From NCBI RefSeq assembly GCF_040718835.1, contig NZ_JBFEFG010000266.1, positions 274,292 through 338,291 of the forward strand: a stretch of 64,000 nucleotides of DNA. The letters are read 5' to 3'. Below the pieces are notes generated by a model. The model was not told where the DNA came from and made no database searches. It saw only the letters and a program-made list of their open reading frames with translations. The stretch comes from Bremerella sp. JC817. GTDB taxonomy: Bacteria; Planctomycetota; Planctomycetia; Pirellulales; Pirellulaceae. Numbering within the stretch: the stretch's first letter is position 1; each line of letters begins with the position of its first letter. The position numbers and the translations under genes are program-made. This document shows, piece after piece, positions 29,556-37,445 of this stretch.

Positions 29556-29843
29556 GTGGCGAGTCGTATCTCCGGAAAAGTCGTCTCCATATCGGAGTCA
29601 GGCGACGCAATTACCGATCTGACGCACGACCAGTTGGTGGACGTGCCCGGGGATGATCGCACTTCGATTGAATGCAGCGGCCACACGACGTTAGGTATCT
29701 ATCCGGCCGATCATGATCAGCCCGAGATGACTTACGTTGCGATCCTGGGCAACAGTGGTTGCTTGGAGCTTTCGTTGATTGGTGATAGTGCGGCGAAGTT
29801 TCTCGGCCTGAAAGTCAACGACAGCGTAACAATCAAGTGGTAA
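29556..29843 (+). CDS. Stand-alone SAM-hydrolase C-terminal-type domain
   Basis: 95 residues from a GTG start. LGNSGCLELSLIGDSAAKFLG, ending in NDSVTIKW, lines up with the C-terminal end of the preceding enzyme (FGSTGQLELAIVQGDAAHKYG), and ISGKVVSISESGDAITDLTHDQL lines up with its GQFVYADSFGNMVTNI region. There is no catalytic N-terminal domain. The gene lies 115 bases after the full-length enzyme and overlaps the permease gene by seven bases. It could be a regulatory partner or a ligand-binding domain. The assignment is by my own alignment of the two neighbours. Confidence 0.7.
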   Translation: MASRISGKVVSISESGDAITDLTHDQLVDVPGDDRTSIECSGHTTLGIYPADHDQPEMTYVAILGNSGCLELSLIGDSAAKFLGLKVNDSVTIKW

Positions 29844-31261
29844 ACGACGCGCCGCCTCCTCAGGAAGAGGACTCGACTTCGCATCCGGACCAACCTCGGA
29901 AGTTCGGTTTCTGGGCGGCCTATTTTCTCGTCGTGGCCAGCATGGTCGGTGCCGGGATCCTGACATCCTCCGGCTTCACCCTTCACGACACGGCCAATCC
30001 TGCCGGCTTGATGTTCATCTGGACGCTCGGCGGCATCCTCGCTCTGTGTGGCACTGTTACGATTGCCGAACTCGCCACAATGCTGCCTCGCGCTGGCAGC
30101 GACTATCTGTTCGTGCGAGAAGCGTTTGGACGCTCGGCCGGGATCGTTGTTGGCTGGGCGACATTTGTCCTCGGTTTCGCCGCGCCCACGGCGGTTGTCG
30201 GCAGACTCGCGGCGAACTATCTTTCGATCCCGCTGACCCAGGGAATCGACTTCGGTGGCTTCACTGAATACCTGGAACCAACCTTGGCGACGCTGTTTGT
30301 GGTCTTCTTGCTGATGGTTCATTGCCTGGGGCACCGCGAGAGCAGCGGCCTGCAGGTTGCCTCGACGCTGTTGAAGATCAGCTTTCTCGTTAGCTTGGTC
30401 ATCATTGGCTGCACCTTCGGTAGTGGCGACTGGTCGCACTTCCAGGCCAGCCATCTGCCTGACTCCAGCGAGTTCTTCACGCTGGGAGTTGGATTGATTT
30501 ACGTTAGCTACGCCTACACCGGATGGAACGCCGCTGCCTACGTCGCCGGCGAAGTCCGCGATCCCGAGCGTCTGCTGCCGCGAAGTTTGATTGCTGGTTG
30601 TGCTTCAGTGATGCTGTTGTATCTGCTGGTGAATTTAACGTATGTCTTCGCGCTCGATCCTCACGAGATGACGCAGTTAAGTTATCCTGAAGTCACCCCG
30701 GTCGCTCAGCTTGCTGCTCAAAAGCTTTTTGGGACCCAGGTCGCCGATGCGGTTTCGATTTTGTTGGGGCTTGGCATGTTGGCTTCCGTGAGTGCTTACA
30801 TGTTGTCGGGGCCACGGATCGCCTTCGCCATGGCGCATGACGGAGCCTTTCCGAAGTTCGCGGCGCTACTACATGCCCATCGCCAGACACCGGTCGCAGC
30901 GATCCTGGTGCAAGGGTTGACCGCGATCGTGATGATCTGGTCCGGCCCCTTTCTATCGATCTTGAATTACACCGCCATCGGACTGGCAGTAATCTCTGGC
31001 TTGGTCGTTTCGAGTGTCTTCGTCTTGCGAAGAAGGGCCGACTTGCCACATCCTTATCGAATGCCGCTTTATCCGCTGCCGCCAATCTTGTACCTGGTGA
31101 TGGTCGCGTGGATTTTAGCCAGCGGCGTGATGCAAGACATCTCAGGGCTCCAGGCAGACGAGCCTCAGTTGCCGACGACGATGCTCAGCATCCTGACGAT
31201 TTTGATGGGCTTGCCGGTGGCTTATTTCGTGGCACGAAGAAGTGCCCGGCCTGCGTCGTAA
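29837..31261 (+). CDS. APC-family amino acid permease
   Basis: 474 residues from a GTG start that overlaps the previous stop codon. About 12 hydrophobic helices are present. MVGAGILTSSGF in helix 1 is the APC substrate-site motif (G-A/S-G-I), and AGSDYLFVREAFG follows helix 2 as in amino acid/polyamine/organocation permeases. The substrate is unknown. The overlap with the SAM-hydrolase-type domain gene suggests one transcript, which could link methionine or adenosine metabolism to uptake; this is inference. It ends eight bases from the converging histidine kinase gene. Confidence 0.9.
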   Translation: MVNDAPPPQEEDSTSHPDQPRKFGFWAAYFLVVASMVGAGILTSSGFTLHDTANPAGLMFIWTLGGILALCGTVTIAELATMLPRAGSDYLFVREAFGRSAGIVVGWATFVLGFAAPTAVVGRLAANYLSIPLTQGIDFGGFTEYLEPTLATLFVVFLLMVHCLGHRESSGLQVASTLLKISFLVSLVIIGCTFGSGDWSHFQASHLPDSSEFFTLGVGLIYVSYAYTGWNAAAYVAGEVRDPERLLPRSLIAGCASVMLLYLLVNLTYVFALDPHEMTQLSYPEVTPVAQLAAQKLFGTQVADAVSILLGLGMLASVSAYMLSGPRIAFAMAHDGAFPKFAALLHAHRQTPVAAILVQGLTAIVMIWSGPFLSILNYTAIGLAVISGLVVSSVFVLRRRADLPHPYRMPLYPLPPILYLVMVAWILASGVMQDISGLQADEPQLPTTMLSILTILMGLPVAYFVARRSARPAS

Positions 31262-31269
31262 CGAGATCG

Positions 31270-33210
31270 CTACGGATTGGCCCACGTCGGTTGAACGTGG
31301 AAGCGAATCAATTCGATCAACTTGGTGCGATCGATTGGCTTGGTCGAATAGTCGGTGCAGCCGGCTTCAATGCAGCGGTTCCGATCTTCCGCCATGGCAT
31401 GGGCGGTCAGGGCGATGATCGGCACCTCGTATCCATCGGCACGCAGTTTCGAGGTGGCCGTGTAGCCATCCATGATCGGCATTTGCATATCCATCAGGAT
31501 GATGTCGTACGGATCTTCCGACTCGTGCACCTTCATGTAGCCTTGCTCGCCGTTCTCGGCCAGTTCGACCTGGGCACCTGCCTTTTTCAGCAGAAACGAA
31601 ATCAAACGCTGGTTGTCGGGGCCGTCTTCGACCAGCAGGATTCGCAGACCTTCCAGAACATTTTTCGGAGTTGGTTCGGCCTTTGGCTTCGCGGCAGGGG
31701 CCTTCTCCAACATTTCAGGTTGGTCGAACGTCGCGTCATGTAGTGGACCTGGATCGATCACCAGGCGAAACGTAGAGCCGCGCTGCGATGTGTCGACAAT
31801 CGATAAGTCGCCGCCCAAGAGCTTGGCGAAGTGGCGACTGATGGTCAGTCCCAAACCGGTTCCACCGAAGCGGCGTGACATCGATCCGTCGGCCTGGGTG
31901 AATGGCTGGAACAAGCGATCGCGCATTTCGTCCGAGATGCCGATTCCCGTATCGCTGACATCGATCTGAATTTGCCGCCGGTCCCCCTTGCCGATCAACG
32001 AGACCTTCAAGTTGATTTCGCCTTCTTGCGTGAACTTGATCGAGTTGCTCAGCAGGTTCATGACAATCTGACGCAACCGGGTTGGGTCGGTCAGAATCAT
32101 GTCGGGAATGGCGGTTTCGTATTGGATGTTGATCGCCAGCTTCTTCTCTTCCGCTCGAACGAGCATCAGGTGCCGCAGATCGCATAGCAATCGATGCAGC
32201 GAACAAGGCAGGTTCTCAACCTGGAATTTACCGGCTTCAATCTTGGAAAGATCGAGCACGTCGTTGATCAGCGAGATCAGGTGCGAGCCGTTCCGACGAA
32301 TCGTTTCGATAGCGTCGATACGTTCCGGTGGCGCTTTCTTCATGTCCCCCGATTCCAGCAAGACATCGGCAAAACCCAGGATCGCCGTCAATGGCGTGCG
32401 GATTTCGTGGCTCATGTTCGCCAGGAACGCACTCTTGGCGCGGTTCGCCCCTTCGCTGGCTTCGATCGCTTTCTTCAGTTCGACGGTTTGCCGTTCCAGG
32501 CGTTCGTGCGATTCCTGCAGCACAAGCCGTTGGAGTTCGATTTCCCGGGTACGGTCGGTCACCTCGCGTTCGACTTCCGTCTGCATTCGCTCCATTTCAG
32601 CACGGCGGTTGGCGATGATCGTCATCTCGCGACAACTGATCCAGATCGAATAGAAGAGGAACACGTCCTCGAATGCGACCCAGCCAATATGTTCGATCGA
32701 GCGGCGCCAGCCAAACATCGAGATGCCATAGATCGATTCCGGCCAGAATACGCCACGCACCATGTGATCGGTCGCAATCACCAGCGTCGCGGCGGAAAGC
32801 ACTTTCCAGTCACGGTAGAAGGCGAGAAACGCCAGCGAACCAAAGACGTGGAAGTGTGCTTCGATCCGTCCACCCATCAGGTGAATCAGCAGTGCCGAAT
32901 ATAAACCTTGGGCCACCGCGATCGTTAGTCGGGTGATGTTACGTCCGGGGAGGAAATACGCCAGGAAGATCGGGAGGCTGCTCAATAGCCCACCCAAGAA
33001 CACAGCGGACCACAGATGAGGATGAACAAAGAACGAACGACCGGCCCAAGAATAGGGTGAGATCCAAACCGCCAGCACGATCCCGGCTAGCCATTGAAAC
33101 AGCATCAGCCAGGCAAACATGCGATCGGTTCGCCGATAAATCGCATCGCGGTGCTCTTCGAGCAGCTCGAGTGCGCGATCGTTGATCGGGCGATCTTCAC
33201 TCAATGGCAC
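31270..33210 (-). CDS. Membrane hybrid sensor histidine kinase
   Basis: 646 residues. Roughly six hydrophobic segments (about 32-195) carry several conserved His residues (GGRIEAHFHVFG). A coiled coil follows (200-255), then HisKA with His268 in MSHEIRTPL, a HATPase domain (MNLLSNSIKFT, VSDTGIGIS, GTGLGLTIS), a linker and a C-terminal receiver domain (acceptor Asp574 in MDMQMP, Lys624 in STKP). It should phosphorylate itself and its own receiver; no partner regulator is adjacent. The start overlaps the end of the upstream thioredoxin-like gene by 14 bases, so the two are likely to be co-expressed. Confidence 0.94.
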   Translation of the reverse strand: MPLSEDRPINDRALELLEEHRDAIYRRTDRMFAWLMLFQWLAGIVLAVWISPYSWAGRSFFVHPHLWSAVFLGGLLSSLPIFLAYFLPGRNITRLTIAVAQGLYSALLIHLMGGRIEAHFHVFGSLAFLAFYRDWKVLSAATLVIATDHMVRGVFWPESIYGISMFGWRRSIEHIGWVAFEDVFLFYSIWISCREMTIIANRRAEMERMQTEVEREVTDRTREIELQRLVLQESHERLERQTVELKKAIEASEGANRAKSAFLANMSHEIRTPLTAILGFADVLLESGDMKKAPPERIDAIETIRRNGSHLISLINDVLDLSKIEAGKFQVENLPCSLHRLLCDLRHLMLVRAEEKKLAINIQYETAIPDMILTDPTRLRQIVMNLLSNSIKFTQEGEINLKVSLIGKGDRRQIQIDVSDTGIGISDEMRDRLFQPFTQADGSMSRRFGGTGLGLTISRHFAKLLGGDLSIVDTSQRGSTFRLVIDPGPLHDATFDQPEMLEKAPAAKPKAEPTPKNVLEGLRILLVEDGPDNQRLISFLLKKAGAQVELAENGEQGYMKVHESEDPYDIILMDMQMPIMDGYTATSKLRADGYEVPIIALTAHAMAEDRNRCIEAGCTDYSTKPIDRTKLIELIRFHVQPTWANP

Positions 33211-33892
33211 GAGCAGGTTCCTTGGTTTCCATCCGCTTTGCTGTCAGGCCTTCAACAATCGGACATCCGTAGACATTCACCTTGTCGCACAACACCTGGT
33301 GTTGGTTCACGTAGCCGATGACAGCTTGCCTGCCTGGGTTGTCTCCCTCGCAGCCTCGACCGGCCGTTATCCCGCCGCTGAAGATCCGATGACCATCCGG
33401 CGCAAACAGCATGACATGGCCAGAAGTCTCGGCCCCGAATTGCTTGGCCAAATTGCCTTTGGGATCAGCGAGGATATGTAGGTTCGGAATTTCGATTGCC
33501 TGGGCCATCATTGAAGCGGTAGACCACTTAACATTATCAGGTTGATACAAAATCAGGTGGGTTAACACGTTGCTGCCACAGGCCGTTTGGATCCTGGCTA
33601 GTTCGCCCAACGTGGCGGTCGAGCAAGGACATTGCGGGTGAATGAAGACCAGCAAGTTGGCCCGCGACGGATCTAACTCGATCAGACGATTCACTTGCCA
33701 CACCGGATTAGAATCACTTCGTGTTCCCGGCGTGTTGTGATAAAAGAGCAGGGCAATAAACCCCACCGCGATGAAGCAACCCCATACAAGCACAATCAAC
33801 GGAGTGATGAATTCATTCACTCCGCCGTAACCGAATTTCTTCGACACTTCCGTCGTTGGAGACGGACTGCCCGTGTGTCTGATTGCAAACAT
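33197..33892 (-). CDS. Membrane-anchored thioredoxin-like protein with CPC motif
   Basis: 231 residues. A single membrane helix (about 31-51) is followed by a thioredoxin-type domain with VFIHPQCPCSTATLGELAR; the CPC at residues 88-90 occupies the redox-active site, though as CxC rather than CxxC. VMLFAPDGHRIFSGGITAGRGC has a thioredoxin cis-Pro-like context and a further Cys. The domain would face the periplasm. Its end overlaps the histidine kinase start, suggesting it supplies or modifies a redox signal to that kinase (inference). Confidence 0.75.
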   Translation of the reverse strand: MFAIRHTGSPSPTTEVSKKFGYGGVNEFITPLIVLVWGCFIAVGFIALLFYHNTPGTRSDSNPVWQVNRLIELDPSRANLLVFIHPQCPCSTATLGELARIQTACGSNVLTHLILYQPDNVKWSTASMMAQAIEIPNLHILADPKGNLAKQFGAETSGHVMLFAPDGHRIFSGGITAGRGCEGDNPGRQAVIGYVNQHQVLCDKVNVYGCPIVEGLTAKRMETKEPARAIE

Positions 33893-34118
33893 CGACTTCT
33901 TTTTGCCCCTTCGGCGCGCGAATGGATCAAAATACGTTCTGAGTCAAAGCTTAGGTTAGCAGCAAGTGAGACGTAGCCCGCGTCTGGCGGGGTTACCCGT
34001 AACCATCTGAGCTTTGTAGCGATGTTGCCGATCATTCCGACTTTGTCGTAGACGGGGCCTGAAAACAGGGGCCCTCTGCGCGGGGGAAACTTCGTGTACG
34101 GAAGAACCAGTGCGCGAA

Positions 34119-34850
34119 TTACTTGCCTAGAAAGTGATCGCGAAAGACGCGGAGTAGCGTCTCGCTCTCGGGGGCTGCGTGGCACTGCTGACGGAAAGCA
34201 TCGTACGGAATCTTCGCAATCCTCTCGCAATATTCCGGATACGCGGCTATGCGATCCATCAACGAGTCGAGCGTCAGCTCGGGATGGAACTGGGTGCAAT
34301 AAATCGGCCGATCGTCGAACCGGAATGCCTGTTGGGCCACGTTGTCGTTGCTGGCCAGCAGGGTCGTTGCCGGTGGCATTTCGATGACGCGATCTTCGTG
34401 CCCCATGTAAGCAAGAAAGCGATGCGGCATCTGCGAGAAGATCGGATCGAGCCGTCCAGCTTCGGTCAGGTAGACCGGATTGCTTCCTAGTTCCGCATGC
34501 GGAAGATCGTGAATCACCGTGCCACCAGCCGCCCGAGCTAAAGCTTGAAAGCCCCAGCATGAGGCGAAGGTTGGCTTTCCTGCATCCAGAAGCCGCTGAA
34601 GGCTCCCTAGCGCGACCTGCATCCATGGGGCATCGCTGGTAACGCTGTATCGGCCCGAACCGCCGATCATCACCATATCGACATCAGCTAAATCCGCTGG
34701 CTGAAGCGACTGCTTGAGTAGGTCAAACACTGTGATCGCGTCCCGCGAGCAATCGAGGGCAGCGGCGAAGCAATCGATCTCTTGGTGACGAATCGGATCG
34801 TCGGCATCTCGGATCTGAATCAGCAGGTAGCGAGGTTCACTCATTTCCAT
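34119..34850 (-). CDS. Class I glutamine amidotransferase-like protein
   Basis: 243 residues. Nucleophile Cys98 lies in FASCWGFQALA, and His189/Glu191 in CTQFHPELT complete the class I triad, as in GMP-synthase-type GATase1 domains. No synthetase domain is present, so it is a free-standing amidotransferase or gamma-glutamyl hydrolase-like enzyme. Its reading overlaps the end of bioA by 8-14 bases: the ATG at 34844 is nine bases from an AAGG sequence, while that at 34850 is only three away. A coupled role with bioA is not established. The next 226 bases towards 33893 hold no gene. Confidence 0.85.
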   Translation of the reverse strand: MEMSEPRYLLIQIRDADDPIRHQEIDCFAAALDCSRDAITVFDLLKQSLQPADLADVDMVMIGGSGRYSVTSDAPWMQVALGSLQRLLDAGKPTFASCWGFQALARAAGGTVIHDLPHAELGSNPVYLTEAGRLDPIFSQMPHRFLAYMGHEDRVIEMPPATTLLASNDNVAQQAFRFDDRPIYCTQFHPELTLDSLMDRIAAYPEYCERIAKIPYDAFRQQCHAAPESETLLRVFRDHFLGK

Positions 34851-36195
34851 CTGCCTTGTTGCGAGTCACGAAGTCGATGCCGTCACCGATTACCTGACAA
34901 ATGGTGTCGATCTGCTCGAGAGAGATGGCCAGGGGGGGCATGATTACCAAGACGTTGCCCAGCGGACGAATCCAAAGGCCATGGTTCAACGCGTACTGAC
35001 AAACCTGGTGGCCATGGCGTTCTGTCCAAGGAAATGGTTCGCCGGTGGTGCGATCTTTCACCAGTTCCACCGCGGCAATCATACCGTATTGCCGGACATC
35101 GCGGACATGCGGATGGTTGGCAAGGGTTTGCAAGTGATCAGCAATTCGCTCGATCTTGGCAGGCAAACCGGCAAGTGTTGCTTCCTGATCGAACAAGTCG
35201 AGGGTGGCCAACGCCGCCGCGGCACTCAATGGATTGCCTCCGAACGTGTGCCCGTGACAAAGCTGCTTCGCCTCAGAAAAGTCGCCAAGGTAAGCGTTCC
35301 AGATTTCGGTGGAAGCAATCGCGGCGCTCATCGGCAGATAGCCGCCGGTCAAACCCTTGCCAAGGCAAAGAATATCAGGCACGACCTCTTCCTGCTGACA
35401 GCCAAACATGGTCCCGGTTCGGCCGAGCCCGACCGCAACTTCGTCGGCAATCAGCAGCACGTTGTACTTGCGTGTCAGTTCACGAACGCCGCGCAGGTAG
35501 CCATGCGGCTGCACGATCATTCCGGCGGCACCCAGCACGAGAGGTTCGATCACGACAGCCGCGATCGAGTCGTGATGCTCAGCCAGCGTGTCTTCGAGAA
35601 TTTGCAGGTGATGCTCGCAGCTTGTTTCCAACGAAGGGGTCCGCCGGTCAGGGATCGGCAGGCGATGCACCGGGAACATCAGCGGCTTGAACACCGAGTT
35701 GAACTTGTCGACGCCGCCGACGCTGATCGTGCCGATCGTGTCGCCATGATAGGCGTCTTCGAAGCCGATATATTTTGTCTTGCCTGGCTGAGGGTTGTCG
35801 CATTGATGCCAATACTGAAAGGCAAGCTTGATCGCAACTTCCAGGGCCGAAGCGCCGTCGCTGCAAAAGAAGACGTGATTGAGATCGCCAGGCGTCAGGT
35901 CGGCCAGACGCTTGGCCAGGCGAATCGTCGTGCTGTTCGAGCAGCCAAGGTTGGTTACATGAGCAACCTTACCCATCTGAGCGACGATTGCCGCATCGAT
36001 GGCAGGATGACGGTGCCCATGCACATTGCACCACATGCTGCTGACGCCGTCGATTAACCGTCGACCGTCGAGGTCGATCAGTTCGCACCCTTCCGCCGAT
36101 TCGATGATCAGTGGATCGTAACTGGCCATCTGGGTGAAGGCGTGCCAAACGTAGTGCTTGTCCCATTCAATGAGTTGCTGCGGGGTCGGATTCAT
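34837..36195 (-). CDS. bioA: Adenosylmethionine-8-amino-7-oxononanoate transaminase
   Basis: 452 residues from the ATG at 36195; a reading from 36231 adds 12 poorly fitting residues. It is a class III PLP aminotransferase with Asp251 in LIADEVAVGLGRTG and the PLP Lys280 in LCLGKGLTGGYLP. WHAFTQMASYDPLII, SMWCNVHGH and DAYHGDTIG are BioA-specific blocks. It makes 7,8-diaminopelargonate in biotin synthesis using SAM as amino donor. Other bio genes are not nearby. A perfect 12-bp dyad lies just upstream. Confidence 0.95.
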   Translation of the reverse strand: MNPTPQQLIEWDKHYVWHAFTQMASYDPLIIESAEGCELIDLDGRRLIDGVSSMWCNVHGHRHPAIDAAIVAQMGKVAHVTNLGCSNSTTIRLAKRLADLTPGDLNHVFFCSDGASALEVAIKLAFQYWHQCDNPQPGKTKYIGFEDAYHGDTIGTISVGGVDKFNSVFKPLMFPVHRLPIPDRRTPSLETSCEHHLQILEDTLAEHHDSIAAVVIEPLVLGAAGMIVQPHGYLRGVRELTRKYNVLLIADEVAVGLGRTGTMFGCQQEEVVPDILCLGKGLTGGYLPMSAAIASTEIWNAYLGDFSEAKQLCHGHTFGGNPLSAAAALATLDLFDQEATLAGLPAKIERIADHLQTLANHPHVRDVRQYGMIAAVELVKDRTTGEPFPWTERHGHQVCQYALNHGLWIRPLGNVLVIMPPLAISLEQIDTICQVIGDGIDFVTRNKADGNE

Positions 36196-36220
36196 GCCAG
36201 AAGATGGGGAAAGAGGCGTC

Positions 36221-36255
36221 TCGCAAAGCAATCATTGTAGATCATTGCTTTGCGA
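36221..36255. promoter_or_regulatory. 12-bp inverted repeat upstream of bioA, candidate operator
   Basis: TCGCAAAGCAAT and ATTGCTTTGCGA form a perfect dyad with an 11-base spacer, 25 bases upstream of the bioA start. It could be an operator for a biotin-related repressor; the sequence does not match the BirA consensus. It could also act as a terminator of the upstream 36360 gene, though a T run is lacking. Confidence 0.5.
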
Positions 36256-36359
36256 AGGTCAGTCGGGTGCCTGCCGCAAACCAGAAGAGACCTTGATGTC
36301 CGGCCCCCATTTTTCTAACGGAATCCCAAGCGATTCCGCGGCAACGGGCCAGCAGGCAG

Positions 36360-37445
36360 CTACTGAGCGGACGAACGCGAGCCGCTTGGGCTGCCCCCGA
36401 TTGGGTAGTCTTTCGGCAGAGGACGAGCCGCCGTGGTGAAACCGATCTCGTACAGATCGTCACGGACCGAACGGAAACTGGCATAGCTGTCAGGATACGT
36501 CCAGACCGTGATCGTCGTGCGACCTGGATCGAGCGACGCGATGATGTCGCGGAATCGTGAACCAGGTCGCAAGGCTTCTTCCACTGGGAAGCCGACCTCT
36601 TCCGATTCTGGCTCGAGGGTGAAGTTCAGCAACTCGACACCGCCGCGGGTTGCGGTGCCAAGTGCTGTATCCATTTCGTACGAACGATTCACCAACGTAT
36701 ATTCCATGATGAAGCCATTCATCGGACCGACGCGTGAAACCGCTTTGCCGTCTCGGCGAGCGCGATCGAGATGGTTGCGTGCATCGTTCTTCATCGCTTC
36801 CACGAGACGCTCCATCGGTACGTACGAGATTCGTCCATTCTTCAACCGAAAGTGTTCTTCCTGACCGAAGACCGTCTTGGCCAGCGGCGTCGGGTAGTGA
36901 GCCAGCTCTTTCACTTCCGGTTGATATTGGTGGATGCTCTCGATTTGATCGTACATCTGCTCGAGCTGCTGCGTGATCTGAAGCAGTTCGCGCTGTTGCA
37001 TAACCTCTCGTTGCTTGCTGTCAGAAAGCTCGCTTTGCTTTTGATCCAGCGTCGATTCGGCCGAAGTCAAAAAGAGTTGCAATTGGTTGCGTTCTTCAAA
37101 CGCCAGCTTGGCCTGCTCTTGGGCCTGCATGATCTGGTTCTGGATCGAAGCGATGTCCTGGGCGACACCATTCAGTTCTTCCAGCGACGGACCTCGGGGC
37201 TCGGGTGGCGTTGGCGGGGCGAGCTCCACCGGGGGAGTCGCGGATCGGGCAGGGATCGAAAGAGTCGGCGGTTCAACCGACTCGGTCTTGCCTGCGGCGG
37301 CATCGACGATGGCATCTCGCGCGGTGATCCCCACGACCATGATCAAAATGATCAGAATGCCAACGAGGTTGGTGACCACGTCGAGAAACGAATCGAGGTT
37401 AGGGGCGTTCTGATCGCCGCTCGACTTCTTCGCTGGACGTCTCAC
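36360..37445 (-). CDS. ExbD/MotB-like membrane protein with the conserved Asp
   Basis: 361 residues. A single N-terminal helix reads SFLDVVTNLVGILIILIMVVG; Asp22 aligns with the proton-carrying Asp of ExbD (PFIDVMLVLL). A Pro-rich linker (about 55-90) follows, then a coiled coil (about 90-170) and a globular periplasmic-type domain. It is the third gene of an operon with a MotA/ExbB-like protein, with an ATGA four-base overlap. It probably acts as one stator plug subunit of a proton-driven complex. Confidence 0.82.
   Translation of the reverse strand: MRRPAKKSSGDQNAPNLDSFLDVVTNLVGILIILIMVVGITARDAIVDAAAGKTESVEPPTLSIPARSATPPVELAPPTPPEPRGPSLEELNGVAQDIASIQNQIMQAQEQAKLAFEERNQLQLFLTSAESTLDQKQSELSDSKQREVMQQRELLQITQQLEQMYDQIESIHQYQPEVKELAHYPTPLAKTVFGQEEHFRLKNGRISYVPMERLVEAMKNDARNHLDRARRDGKAVSRVGPMNGFIMEYTLVNRSYEMDTALGTATRGGVELLNFTLEPESEEVGFPVEEALRPGSRFRDIIASLDPGRTTITVWTYPDSYASFRSVRDDLYEIGFTTAARPLPKDYPIGGSPSGSRSSAQ

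Noticed and set aside
33817..34626. 269-codon minus-strand ORF
   Set aside because: It overlaps the amidotransferase gene in another frame, is Arg/Ser-rich and has no motif.
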